From CAVORD01 sp963698535 (GTDB lineage Bacteria; Bacteroidota; Bacteroidia; Bacteroidales; VadinHA17): a stretch of 64,000 nt of DNA. The stretch covers positions 434,001 through 498,000 of the forward strand of contig CAVORD010000001.1 in NCBI GenBank assembly GCA_963698535.1. Reading direction: 5' to 3'. This document shows, piece by piece, positions 1-9,671 of the stretch (within the stretch, counting starts at the first letter, position 1; each line of letters begins with the position of its first letter). Position numbers and translations under genes: made by a program. The notes under the pieces were generated by a model. The model ran no database searches and had not been told where the DNA came from. It saw only the letters and a list, made by a program, of their open reading frames with translations.

Positions 1-153
1 CTTGACACAACCCAAATTCACCGTAGTAAAAAAGCAAATAAAACCAACTAAAATTATATTACTTCTCTTCATTCTTTATTATACGGTATAAGGAGCGATC
101 ACCAGTAATGATCATTTATGAATACTCCTTTAACTTGTTAAACTATTCTAATT

Positions 154-192
154 AAAAAAAGATCACCGTACACTCATGGTATACGGTGATCT
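154..192 (-). terminator. Rho-independent terminator of the SusCD operon
   Basis: An inverted repeat with 11-bp arms (AGATCACCGTA and its complement) encloses an 11-nt loop. Read on the minus strand it is followed directly by a run of seven T. It lies just after the stop codon of the PKD lipoprotein gene, so the susC-susD-lipoprotein transcript most likely ends here. Positions 1-153 hold no gene I can support. Confidence 0.85.
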
Positions 193-200
193 GATAAAAA

Positions 201-1974
201 TTACTTCTTCATTATACCCTCAACATGAGGTCCTGAAAGGTCGTCGAAATAGAACTCGTGGGTGTCTGATCCGTTTCCGGGATTAAACATTATCCGCACT
301 ATGTTGTAGAAATCGTTGTTATAGTACGGGTCAGCCACAACGTCGTATGAGACAGGATCGGGCCACCATTTCCAACCTTCCGCACCAGGTTGTACATCGG
401 CACCTGAGAAGTTGTATTCGGCAACCTCCCATTTGTTTGTAGCCTGGATGGTGTATGTCAGTTCAGTACCGGTCTGCCATGCATCTCCGCCCTTATCTGT
501 ATTTTCCAGTTTGAGAAGGACAACATCACCTGCTTTTCCATACACCAGAATCTTGAAGGTATGCTGTTGCCTCAGATCAAATCTGTATCCAGGAGAAAGC
601 TGCATATTAGCATTTGCCCATTGCTGGTTTGTCTTTGTGTAGAATGCAACTTTGGTTGATCTGTTGGGGATAACCTTTGATGGGTTATCGACAATTGAAA
701 CACCGCAATCCTGACCGTTGACGGGGAATACCTGCACCTCGCTGAAGTCATTGTAAATGATCATCATATCGAGCAGGAACGGGACATACGCTGAGTTATT
801 GTTGGCAAGGGTGATACCGGCTGTACCTGTAAGAGTACCTATACTGGTATTAAGACTTGCTGTAACAGTGTAAATTCCCTTGCGCATGAAGACATGGTTT
901 ACAACTTCGTCTTTCCCACCAACCACAGTTGCACTGCCATCACCGAAATCCCATGTGATATTGGTTACACTTTGTCCTGCAGGTATTGAGTAACCGGTAA
1001 CAGAGCATGCAACATTGTTATCGGCACCTTCGGTGGCGTTTACAGTATAGGTGATCTTAGGTCTTACAAAGCCTTTTGGAACAAGCTGGAAGTGCCAGTT
1101 GGTCCAGTCTTCATAGCTGCTCAGGCATGTTAGTTCGAGGAGATTTTCCTCAACTTTAACGATTTTGTACTCATTATTTTTAGCACCTACATCGAAGTTA
1201 GGGAAGATAGGTTTTGCACCACTCATAGTGAGGTAATAACCGTCGCTTTTCTGTGTTATAGACCATGTACCAGAGACAGGGGTTACATAATCGACATCAT
1301 AGTCATCCTTGTTTAAGAGTTGGATTAAGATAGATGGATGCGAGAGCGGGATCGTCCTTTCTGTAACCCTTGACATAGCTTTTCCCTTTATTGTCGTAGG
1401 TAACAACAAACTGGTCGATTTTGAATGTTATTTCATCATCGTAGGCACCGGTACCACTCTTAACAAAGGGTGCTGCCGACCACCATTCCAGACCGTTTCC
1501 TCCAACGGGACCAACACCAAGGTGACCCTGTGATTCTGCATCAATGACCCATGTCTTTCCGTTTATAGCAGCAGAACCGCCTGACAGATTAACGTATACA
1601 GGGTCAGTAAAGATTGTGAAGTCTGTTTGTGTCTGAACGTGGTTCTGTGTCATAGAACCTGTTCCTCCGCGTGTCACAAGAGTCAGGGTTACAGGGTAAG
1701 TACCTTCAATCTGGTATTTAACTGTCTGACTTTCACCACTCCCTTTGTTTCCGTTGCCGAAATCCCATGTGGCAATGCCAGTAACAGAGGATGTATTGGT
1801 GATTACCCAGGTAAAAGCATCGGCTCCCGGGGTAATAGTGAAGCTAACATCATCAGCACTTGGAGGGAGACCGATATCGGGCTTGTCCAGAAGCTGTGGT
1901 TCGCAGGAGATCATCACAAGAAGAATTGCAAAGATTCCTGCCAGTTTCAAAATAGTATTATTCTTTTTCATCAT
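201..1974 (-). CDS. PKD-domain and carbohydrate-binding-like lipoprotein of a SusCD locus (frame broken once)
   Basis: This is the third gene of the SusC/SusD operon, where a SusE-like surface glycan-binding lipoprotein is expected. The N-terminus has a lipoprotein signal ending in VMISC, followed by a PKD domain (WDFGNG motif, about residues 40-110). A second PKD domain carries WDFGDG, and the last 200 or so residues are Trp/Tyr-rich and resemble a jelly-roll carbohydrate-binding module. The frame breaks near 1309-1316. The first part ends at 1303, and the rest continues in another frame starting around KDDYDVDY. Removing one A from an AAA run joins them into about 590 residues. It starts 18 bp after susD, so the two are probably co-transcribed. 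The ligand is not readable from sequence. PKD proteins of this type often accompany beta-glucan loci, but that is only an inference here. Confidence 0.8.
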
Positions 1975-1992
1975 TTTTAGTTTTTCCAGTGG

Positions 1993-3598
1993 TTATTTAT
2001 AAGCAGGAACAAACTGTTTCAGCACACCTGAATTGGTATTTCTGATCTCACTTGCAGGAATAGGGAACATACCCCAGCTGTTTGCCTTAAATGTTCTGCC
2101 TGCAAAATCGCCGGCATTAGGTATAGCAGGGAGGAAGGACAAAGCTGGAATTGATATTTGCTTCAGCATAAGTAAGACCTCTTCTGAGAAGATCCCATTT
2201 CCTTGAACCCTCACCTGCCAGCTCCACTCTTCTTTCGTGGTATATGTCGTCCAGGGTAATAGTCCCCAGTGCGGCACCAATACCCAGAGCACGTGTTCTT
2301 ACCTGATTAAGGTAACCTGTAGCTTTTGGTGCATTGTCAGGCAACCAGACTTCAGCAGCCATGAGGAGAACATCGGCGTAGCGAATATCCATAAAGTTCC
2401 TTGGGAAGTTATGAGAAGGGTCACCACCCGAGCCGATATAATTGGCATTAGCCATATATTTCTGGTTAAAGAATCCTGTATTCATAAATGCCTTAGTATA
2501 GCTTGTAAGCTTTGTATCGGCATCATAAATAGCTGCATTTTTCCTTGGGTCTCCGGCTTCAAATTCTGCTGCAAGATCCCATGTTGGCTGAGAGAATGAC
2601 CATCCCGGGAATACGTTAGGATCGCCTACAGGGTTACGTACACTCATCCATACTGATGAGAAGTTACCGTTTATATTCCAGCCACCCCAGTCGCCTGATT
2701 TAGCCTTGTCTGAATACTGCATCTCAAGGATAGACTCGCTGTTATTCTGGTTATCCCATGAGAAAAGGTCCGTGTAGCTGGAAACAAGTACGTATCTGGC
2801 TCCGGTAACAATTGCATCAAGTGCATTCTGTACATAGATCTTGTCGATAACGGTTGTACCATCGCCCCATTGCTGAGCTGTAAGGCCGAGTTCAGGTATT
2901 GCACTCATACCGGTATGATAGAGGTATATACGTGCAATAAGAGCCTGAGCTGCTGCCTTTGATATTCTACCCTTTTCAGATGAAGTAATGTCAGCAGGAA
3001 GAACCTCAACTGCATCCAGCAGATCGCTGGCAATGAGAGTAAATATTTCGTTAGGAGTACTCTGTGGGATACTCTTGTAGTCTTCCACATTTGGCAGTAC
3101 TGAGGTAATCTTAGGTACCCAGCCGTAATGTCTTACGAGGTCCCAGTAGAAATAAGCCCTTAAGAACTTGGCTTCGCCCTCATAGCGTTCTTTAAGTCCT
3201 TGGGTTGTCCATGTTACACCTTCCTGTTTCTGCAGATAAAGGTTCGCCCTGTATATACCGCTGTAGCAGCGATTCCAGAGGTCGCGTGCAGCACCGTTTT
3301 CAGCGGTCATTGCAAATGATTCCATCTCCTGGAACTGGCTCATATCGGAGGCATCAGATCCACCGCAGAAAGCATCATCGGAGTAGATATCGGCCATCAC
3401 CGGCACAAACTGCCAGTTTTGCACTGAATAGGCATCGTAAACAGCCGTCAGAGCGAGGAATGCCTGCCCCTCGGTCTTGTAGTAGTTGGCTTCTGCCTGA
3501 CCCGTTTTAGGCTCGAGCTCGAGGAACTCCTGTGAGCAGGAGAACGTAGCGAGAGCGATCGCTAACAGGCTGACAGTTTTGAATATTCTTTTTTTCAT
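1993..3598 (-). CDS. SusD/RagB-family nutrient-binding outer membrane lipoprotein (frame broken once)
   Basis: SusD proteins are surface lipoproteins that cap the SusC channel and deliver glycans or peptides to it. The start is MKKRIFKTVSLLAIALATFSC, with a lipobox cysteine at residue 21. The next part matches the RagB/SusD N-terminal region (LELEPKTGQAEANYY, FLRAYFYWDLVRHYG). The C-terminal region carries RYADVLLMAAEVW, ERRVELAGEGSRKWDLLRRG and the family ending GMFPIPASEIRNTN. The last 45 or so residues are in a different frame. The break is near 2128-2132, where one extra C in a CCC run explains it. The stop at 1993 restores a normal length of about 530 residues. It lies 17 bp after susC and 18 bp before the PKD lipoprotein. 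Confidence 0.93.
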
Positions 3599-3615
3599 GA
3601 TTCTGATTTTACAAA

Positions 3616-6600
3616 TTAAAAGGTAACATTGATACCGGTCATAAATGTCCTGGCCTGTGGGTAGATACCATGATCAACCCCGTTACTGAAGACACCGCCA
3701 CCAATTTCAGGGTCGAACCCCGGATAGCTGGTGAATGTCATAAGGTTTTCCGCCGAAACGTAAATCCTTAGAGAGCTTATCTTCACAAAGTCAGTTACGT
3801 TTTTAGGAAGAGTATAACCAAGTGTAATGTTTCTTATCCTTGCAAAACTTCCCTCATAAATGAAGAAGTCACTTGGTGTTTTCATGTTTAGGTTGCTGTC
3901 TGTAAATGTAACCCTTGGAAATGTGTTAGATGTTCCTTCGCCTGTCCAGCGGTTAAGCCAGTCGGCACGGTAGTTGGTACCGTTCATATCGTACCTCCTT
4001 GTGGCATCATAAACATCCTGTCCGAGAGCAGCATAAAGGAACATGTTGAAATCGAATCCTTTATACTCTGCATTAAGGTTAACACCACCTGTGAAATCGG
4101 GATATGGATTACCTATAACAACTCTGTCGCCATTGGCGTCGATAGATCCGTTTCCGTCGGAATCGATAAACTTGATATCGCCCGGTTTGGCATTAGGCTG
4201 GATCTTGCCACCACTTGAGTTAGTGTAAGCATCTATCTGAGCCTGATTCTGGAATATACCGTCTGTTTTCAAACCGTAGAAAACTCCCATTGGGGTTCCG
4301 ATAGCAGCATAAAGAATACCGCCCTGTCCAAAACCACCATCACCGCCCTGAAGCCTCTGTTCTGCATTTCTTATGTCGAGAACTTCATTCTTGTTAAATG
4401 CTCCGTTGATAGAGGCACCTATATACAGGTCACCTATCTGCCTTCTGTATGAAACCTCAGCTTCAAAACCGGAGTTCTTGACAGATCCTCCGTTAATGAT
4501 AGGAGCAGAGTTACCTACGAGAAGAGGCACTGGTGCCGTAACGAGCCAGTCTTTGGTTGTCTTTATATAATAATCCAGAGTAACAGTAAGTGAATTATTC
4601 AGGGTTGCAAAGTCGATACCGAAGTTTGTCTGTTCCGATGTCTCCCACTTAAGTGATGGGTTTGCAATTCTCAATGGCTGAGTACCGTTGTATTGTGTTT
4701 TGCTGTCGCCAAAGTAGTAGATGTTCTGGTTACCGATAACCGAAGTATATCCGAAGTCACCGATGTTTTCGCTACCGTTCTGTCCCCAGCTTGCTCTTAT
4801 CTTAAGAGAGTTGATGATATCGCTGGTACTGCTCATGAAATCTTCGCGGGATATAACCCAGCCTACAGATGCCGATGGGAAAACACCATACTTGTTTTCA
4901 GATCCGAAGCGTGATGAACCGTCGCGGCGGATAGTCGCCTGGAACATATAACGGTCGAGGAAATCGTAGTTCACCCTACCGAAAAGAGAGGCAACAGTGT
5001 GTTCTGAATAACCTCCTCCGGCGTTGGCGCTTTCAGGATCAGTGGCATTGTCGAGGTATGAATGGCTGAAATCGTCAAAAATGAGATCGGCCTTGTTTCC
5101 CCAAAGATTTTCATACATATCCTTGTAGGCAGTTGTACCGGCAAGTAGTGTGAAGTTGTGAGAGTTTATAGATTTCGTGTAAGTAAGTACATTCTCAAAG
5201 TTCCACCTTGAGTAGATATCCATACTCTTCGATGCTCTGTCGACGATTGTAAAGTGGAGGGCATCGAGGTAGTAGAGAGGTGTGTAGCCGTCGTTCATTA
5301 CCATTGCCCATTCGCCACCGAATGAGGTTCTGAACTTAAGACCTTTCAGAAGGTCAGTAACTTCACCCATGTCAAACTCTGCATATGTATTGGCCAGAAG
5401 CTTGTTGGTCCTGGTTTTGGAGTTATTGTAACTTAGAAGTGCAACAGGGTTTGTGATCTCCTGCAGACCTATAGAATAAGATTCCGGAGTTGCCCATGTA
5501 CCATCAGAAAACTTAACCGGTACAATTGGAGGCATGTTAAGTGCCTGAGCAAGACTAAGTCCGAAATGGTCGTTTGTGGCAATACCACGGCTTGTAATAT
5601 TTGCTATGTTAAAGTTTGTTCCGAGAGTAACAAAGCCAAATGTGCCGGTGGTATTTAACCTGTAGGTTATTTTCTCGAAATTTGATTTACCCTTGGCTAC
5701 AATACCTTCCTGGCTGAAATAGTTAAAGGATGATGAGTATGCCAGTTTAGAGCTTCCACCTGTAAGTGATACAGAGTGATTTGTCTTGGGCGCATTGTAG
5801 TTGAACATCTCATCCTGCCAGTCGGTGTCGGCTGTAAAGTTGGCAATGTCGGCAGGTGAAAAACGAGGCGCGAGGCCGCCGTTAATTGCTGCCTCATTTG
5901 TTAGCATGATATACTCCTCAGCATTCAGAACCGGTATCTTTTTCCATGGGTTCTGGAAGCCATAGTAACCATCATATGAGACCTGCATTTTTGTATCTGT
6001 CTGACCTGATTTAGTTGTGATCAGAATTACGCCATTGGCACCTCTGGCACCGTAAATAGCTGCGGATGCGGCATCTTTAAGTACCTCTATTGATTCAATG
6101 TCGTTGGAGTTAAGAATATCAGTTCCGGCGCCACTCATTGGCAGCCCGTCGATAATGTAAAGAGGGTTTGCATCTCCGTTAGTACCGACACCCCTTATCC
6201 TCACGTTGATCTGATCACCAGGCTGACCTGAATTGCTTGCGATAACCACACCTGCAGTTTTTCCCTGCAAGGCAGAAGTAACACGCATATCAGTAGCCTT
6301 CTTTAATTCATCACCTGAAACCTTTGCAATAGCACCGGTAACAAGGCTCTTTTTCTGAGTACCATAACCTACGACGACGATCTCATCAATTACACCAATT
6401 GATGATTGCAGTACAATGTTAAATGTACCGCTCTCGGTCACCGTAACCTCCTGCTTTGTCATTCCAACGAATGAAAATACAAGAGTAGAATTCATGGGGA
6501 CGTTAATTGTGTAAAATCCTTCGATATTGGTTACAACACCATTGGAAGTACCCTTTTCAATGACACTTACGCCCGGAAGAGGCAGGCCATCGTCGGAAGA

Positions 6601-6687
6601 AGTTACAACCCCTTTTATCTCCAGATTCTGGGCACTTAGTGCCGCAAAGCTGAAAATAAACAGCAAGGTTAGAATAGCTTGTTTCAT
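3616..6687 (-). CDS. SusC/RagA-family TonB-dependent outer membrane receptor
   Basis: This is the TonB-dependent channel that imports the ligand captured by the adjacent SusD protein. The 1023 residues are intact. They comprise a signal peptide of about 20 residues ending in ALSAQ and a carboxypeptidase-regulatory-like domain at about 22-95. Next come the SusC-type motif DEIVVVGYGTQKK and a plug domain (LQGKTAGVVI, VRIRGVGTN, NPLYIIDGLP, IEVLKDAASAAIYGARGANG). The rest is a beta-barrel of roughly 800 residues. The length is normal for the family. It is the first gene of the operon. Upstream are an 18-bp palindrome and a possible -7 box at 6793-6800 (TATTTTTG on the minus strand). No ECF sigma, anti-sigma or hybrid sensor regulator lies beside it in the window. 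Confidence 0.97.
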   Translation of the reverse strand: MKQAILTLLFIFSFAALSAQNLEIKGVVTSSDDGLPLPGVSVIEKGTSNGVVTNIEGFYTINVPMNSTLVFSFVGMTKQEVTVTESGTFNIVLQSSIGVIDEIVVVGYGTQKKSLVTGAIAKVSGDELKKATDMRVTSALQGKTAGVVIASNSGQPGDQINVRIRGVGTNGDANPLYIIDGLPMSGAGTDILNSNDIESIEVLKDAASAAIYGARGANGVILITTKSGQTDTKMQVSYDGYYGFQNPWKKIPVLNAEEYIMLTNEAAINGGLAPRFSPADIANFTADTDWQDEMFNYNAPKTNHSVSLTGGSSKLAYSSSFNYFSQEGIVAKGKSNFEKITYRLNTTGTFGFVTLGTNFNIANITSRGIATNDHFGLSLAQALNMPPIVPVKFSDGTWATPESYSIGLQEITNPVALLSYNNSKTRTNKLLANTYAEFDMGEVTDLLKGLKFRTSFGGEWAMVMNDGYTPLYYLDALHFTIVDRASKSMDIYSRWNFENVLTYTKSINSHNFTLLAGTTAYKDMYENLWGNKADLIFDDFSHSYLDNATDPESANAGGGYSEHTVASLFGRVNYDFLDRYMFQATIRRDGSSRFGSENKYGVFPSASVGWVISREDFMSSTSDIINSLKIRASWGQNGSENIGDFGYTSVIGNQNIYYFGDSKTQYNGTQPLRIANPSLKWETSEQTNFGIDFATLNNSLTVTLDYYIKTTKDWLVTAPVPLLVGNSAPIINGGSVKNSGFEAEVSYRRQIGDLYIGASINGAFNKNEVLDIRNAEQRLQGGDGGFGQGGILYAAIGTPMGVFYGLKTDGIFQNQAQIDAYTNSSGGKIQPNAKPGDIKFIDSDGNGSIDANGDRVVIGNPYPDFTGGVNLNAEYKGFDFNMFLYAALGQDVYDATRRYDMNGTNYRADWLNRWTGEGTSNTFPRVTFTDSNLNMKTPSDFFIYEGSFARIRNITLGYTLPKNVTDFVKISSLRIYVSAENLMTFTSYPGFDPEIGGGVFSNGVDHGIYPQARTFMTGINVTF

Positions 6688-7160
6688 AAAATTTAATTAG
6701 TAATTAGGTTTATAGAGGTTTGCGAATGATAAATATTTATCATAAAGCTAAGTTAAGTCCTTATTAAGGAATAACGAATTTTTTGTTTACATCAAAAATA
6801 CATCAGTGATATATAAATATCATGATACTTGTGACTGAGGCATCGCAGTATTATGCATGTATTCAGATTATTAGAATCGTATTACGGAGGTCTGGTATGT
6901 TGTAATTGGAGCTGCAGGACTACTACAACCGGCAAGAATGCGATAAATAATGGAGAATTGATTTTTTACTGTTTTTAACAGAAATTAAGAGAATAAACTT
7001 ACAGCCTGTTTAATACCTCTTTTAGAAAGTATATGAAATATTTGGTATTACGATATGAATCAAGAGAACAGATCAACGGAAATTAAACCACTGACGGATT
7101 CTCCGCGGAGAAATAACTATATAATTAATTATGTAATTAACTATGTAGTTAACTATGTAT
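6688..7160. other. 473-bp intergenic region upstream of susC
   Basis: No convincing gene is present on either strand. The region contains an AT-rich 18-bp perfect palindrome at 6726-6743, a -7-like box for susC at 6793-6800 on the minus strand, and 12-bp tandem repeats at 7112-7166 that run into the 3' end of the aminotransferase gene. It is unusually long for this compact segment, so it is the natural place for control of susC. Confidence 0.6.
6726..6743. repeat. 18-bp perfect palindrome upstream of susC
   Basis: ATGATAAATATTTATCAT is its own reverse complement. It lies 39 bp before the susC start codon, inside the probable 5' leader or promoter region. It could be an operator for a dimeric regulator or an AT-rich stem in the leader RNA. 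No regulator can be assigned from sequence. Confidence 0.6.
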
Positions 7161-7166
7161 TTAATT
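7112..7166. repeat. 12-bp AT-rich tandem repeats
   Basis: Four or so imperfect copies of TAnTTAACTATG follow each other: clear units at 7122-7133, 7134-7145 and 7146-7157, with degenerate units on both sides. The last unit overlaps the stop codon of the aminotransferase gene. Copy-number slippage is possible. I see no terminator-like hairpin here. Confidence 0.7.
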
Positions 7167-8279
7167 CTTCCCGGAATTAGCAATCACATTCCCGATTGCG
7201 CCAATGGTGGCATTGATGTCGGCATGATTTATACTTCCCATATGACCCACCCTGAAATATTCAGATTTATGATCGGGATGTAATCCTCCTGCAATTATGA
7301 TATCGGACTTGGCCATGGCAGCCATAAAATCGGCTCCTTTTACCGATTGAGGGAAATAGGGTGCCGAGAGCGTGTTTGCCGATATATTTTCATTCAGGGG
7401 TATCATCTTCAGCCCGAAGTCATTCATTGCATTACGGAACAGCCCTGCCATATGTGCGTGTCTTTTGATTCTTGCGTCCATCCCTTCCTTAAGGATCATT
7501 TTAAGACTTACCTCAAGACCGGCAACCAGATTTACTGCAGGAGTGCCAAAATATGATGGTTTTCGTTCCTCGTAAGCTTTCATTACAGGAAGCCAGTTCT
7601 GCCAGTCGGAATAGTAGTTTGCCACTGCTGTTTTCCTTGCTGCGAATGCTTCGATAGCCTTTTGAGAGGCCACAAGAAGAGCCAGTCCCGGAGGCACACC
7701 AATAGCTTTCTGTGACGCTGTAAGGACAATATCAATTCCCCAATCCTCCTGTTTTATCTCCTCCCCGCCAACGGAGCATACACCGTCGAGAATGCTTAAG
7801 GCTCCATACCGGGATGCCAGGTGACCCAGCGGTTCGGCATTGACCCTTACTGCTGTGGATGTATCTACATGAGTGAAGGTAAGGAGTTTGTATCTTTTGC
7901 GTTTTAGCTCCGACTCGATCTTATCCTCAGAAACTACATCACCCCAGTCTGCCGATAGCACGGTGACTTCAGCTCCGTATCTTTTAAGAAGTTCTGCATA
8001 CCTGTCGCCGAAGTACCCTGTAGAGATAACCAGAGCCTTATCGCCAGGTTCTATAAGGTTCGATCCGGCCATATCCATGGCAAGTGTACCTGTTCCTGCC
8101 ATTATAAAGGGTTGTCCGGATGGAGACTTCCATACCTCACGCATCATCTCTATGGAGCGGCCGAAGCTTTCTATGAACAGTGGTGAGACATGGCTCGTGG
8201 TGGGTGAACCGACGGCTCTGAGTACTTCCGGCTCGAACTCTATCGGACCGGGTATCATGAGGAGTTTTCTTCCTTTCAT
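7161..8279 (-). CDS. Class V PLP-dependent aminotransferase, alanine-glyoxylate / serine-pyruvate type
   Basis: This cytosolic class V (fold type I) aminotransferase of 372 residues belongs to the group that converts glyoxylate to glycine using alanine or serine. It opens with MIPGPIEFEPEVL, typical of the AGT/SPT family. The PLP-ring aspartate is probably Asp165 in SILDGVCSVGGEE, and the Schiff-base lysine Lys191 in TASQKAIGVPPG. A C-terminal VGHMG motif is present. It follows the aldolase-like gene by 9 bp and is surely co-transcribed. The upstream enzyme resembles 4-hydroxy-2-oxoglutarate aldolase, whose product is glyoxylate, so a glyoxylate-to-glycine role is plausible. Ureidoglycine-glyoxylate or phosphonate aminotransferases are alternatives in the same family. 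Confidence 0.85.
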   Translation of the reverse strand: MKGRKLLMIPGPIEFEPEVLRAVGSPTTSHVSPLFIESFGRSIEMMREVWKSPSGQPFIMAGTGTLAMDMAGSNLIEPGDKALVISTGYFGDRYAELLKRYGAEVTVLSADWGDVVSEDKIESELKRKRYKLLTFTHVDTSTAVRVNAEPLGHLASRYGALSILDGVCSVGGEEIKQEDWGIDIVLTASQKAIGVPPGLALLVASQKAIEAFAARKTAVANYYSDWQNWLPVMKAYEERKPSYFGTPAVNLVAGLEVSLKMILKEGMDARIKRHAHMAGLFRNAMNDFGLKMIPLNENISANTLSAPYFPQSVKGADFMAAMAKSDIIIAGGLHPDHKSEYFRVGHMGSINHADINATIGAIGNVIANSGKN

Positions 8280-8288
8280 GGTTGATGT

Positions 8289-9185
8289 TTAGCTATTAAT
8301 TTTAGTTCTGGTGGTTAGGTAGAGGTCAATAACTTTCTTCCGTTCAGCCTCGGTGATGGGCATGAGTGGCCTTCTTGAAATGCCCCCGTAAAGGCCAATA
8401 TGATCCATTACGGCTTTTAGTGCAGGTACACCTCCTCCGGCTGTAACCGCAGTGTTGAGTGCTACGATCTTCCCTTGCAGATCAGAGGCCTTTGTGATAT
8501 TGCCCTCCTTAAAAAGCCTGAAGATATCAAGACAGATATCGGGTGCAATATTAGCCATTGCCAGTATGCCTCCTTTAGCTCCGACGGTTAGTGCAGGCAG
8601 AAGAAATCCTGCTGATCCTGCTATTACCGAGAAACCAGCCTTTGCATTTGATACTATCTCGCTAAGTTTGGCAATATTACCTCCGGAGTCCTTCACACCA
8701 ATAATATTTTGGTGCTCCGATATCTCAAGTATCGTTGCTGCATTCATATCTATGCCGGTATTTCCAGGCATATTATAAATAATTACCGGACATGAAGAGG
8801 CATCTGCAATAGTGTGATAGTAGGCTATCAAAGCCTCTTTGGACATCTGATTCTTATAGTAGAAAGGATTTATTACCAGTGCAGCATCGGCGCCGGAGGC
8901 GGCTGCCATTTTCGTCAGTGTCACTGCCTCACGGGTTGACTGACCGCCGGTACCTGCGACCATTATTTTGTTTGATGGGATTGCCTCCCTTGCACTTTTG
9001 AAGACAATCTCCTTCTCCTTGTCAGATAACATTACAAGCTCTCCGTTTGATCCCAGCAGGAGCACACCGGCAAGGTCGTTTTTCAGTAGGGTGCGGATGT
9101 TTTCGCGGATGCGATCGGGAAGCAACTCCTCATCGCTGTCGAATGGAGTAGGAAGGGGAGGGAATATTCCCTTAAGTTCTATCAT
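8289..9185 (-). CDS. DapA-family aldolase, 4-hydroxy-2-oxoglutarate aldolase-like
   Basis: This class I lyase of the DHDPS/NAL superfamily has 298 residues. The Schiff-base lysine is Lys165 in IIGVKDSGG, the catalytic tyrosine is Tyr137 in IIYNMPGNTG, and the substrate carboxylate loop is GSNGE at 45-49. The segment NPFYYKNQMSKEALIAYY, the GSAGFLL motif and the C-terminal DHIGLYGGISRRPL resemble, from memory, the mammalian mitochondrial HOGA1 enzyme more than lysine-pathway DapA. HOGA cleaves 4-hydroxy-2-oxoglutarate into pyruvate and glyoxylate. It is transcribed ahead of a glyoxylate-type aminotransferase. N-acetylneuraminate lyase or a 2-keto-3-deoxy sugar acid aldolase remain possible. 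It is unlikely to be the housekeeping DapA. Confidence 0.75.
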   Translation of the reverse strand: MIELKGIFPPLPTPFDSDEELLPDRIRENIRTLLKNDLAGVLLLGSNGELVMLSDKEKEIVFKSAREAIPSNKIMVAGTGGQSTREAVTLTKMAAASGADAALVINPFYYKNQMSKEALIAYYHTIADASSCPVIIYNMPGNTGIDMNAATILEISEHQNIIGVKDSGGNIAKLSEIVSNAKAGFSVIAGSAGFLLPALTVGAKGGILAMANIAPDICLDIFRLFKEGNITKASDLQGKIVALNTAVTAGGGVPALKAVMDHIGLYGGISRRPLMPITEAERKKVIDLYLTTRTKINS

Positions 9186-9225
9186 AGTTTTCGGGTTACA
9201 CTGAAATTGAAAAAAATAAAAGTAT

Positions 9226-9256
9226 AAAAAAAGGGTGATCCTTACCGGAACACCCT
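9226..9256 (-). terminator. Terminator after rplS
   Basis: On the minus strand a GGGTG/CACCC stem with a 13-nt loop is followed by seven T. It lies 22 bp beyond the rplS stop codon and before the aldolase gene, which probably separates the ribosomal gene from the downstream operon. The stem is short, so termination may be partial. Confidence 0.6.
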
Positions 9257-9278
9257 CTCTTTTTAACCTTTTTTAGGA

Positions 9279-9626
9279 TTAGTATTTCTTCTCCTTGATC
9301 CTGGCTTTCTTGCCGGTCAGCTCACGGAGGTAGAATATACGTGCTCTGCGCACTTTACCATGCTTGTTAACCTCGATCTTGTCGATAAATGGTGAGGAGA
9401 CAGGAAAAATCCTCTCAACGCCGATATTACCTGACATTTTTCTTACAGTAAAGGTCTCAACATTACCGCTGCCGCTTCTCTGAAGAACAACACCCCTGTA
9501 CTGCTGAACACGCTCCTTGTTACCTTCCTTTATCTTATAGTGGACAGTTACGGTGTCACCTGCTTTGAATTTTGGGAACTCATTGGTAACCGCAAACTCC
9601 TTTTCTACAACATTCATTAAATTCAT
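9279..9626 (-). CDS. rplS: 50S ribosomal protein L19
   Basis: L19 sits at the interface of the ribosomal subunits. The protein has about 115 residues with the family pattern FKAGDTVTVHYKIKEG, NKERVQQYRGVV, FTVRKMSGNIGVERIFP, SPFIDKIEVNKHGKVRRA and YLRELTGKKARIKEK. The frame stays open upstream to 9674, but I chose the ATG at 9624-9626 (MNLMNVVEKEF), which matches the usual L19 N-terminus and has AGAGGA just before it. It is transcribed alone: a promoter candidate lies at 9672-9704 and a terminator follows. Confidence 0.97.
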   Translation of the reverse strand: MNLMNVVEKEFAVTNEFPKFKAGDTVTVHYKIKEGNKERVQQYRGVVLQRSGSGNVETFTVRKMSGNIGVERIFPVSSPFIDKIEVNKHGKVRRARIFYLRELTGKKARIKEKKY

Positions 9627-9671
9627 TGTCCTCTGTTTTATAATCTTACAATCCTTCTCGAAAATCGGACG

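Noticed and set aside
7055..7180. 41-codon plus-strand reading frame containing the 12-bp repeats
   Set aside because: Nearly half its codons come from the tandem repeats, no ribosome-binding site precedes it, and it overlaps the end of a real gene on the other strand.
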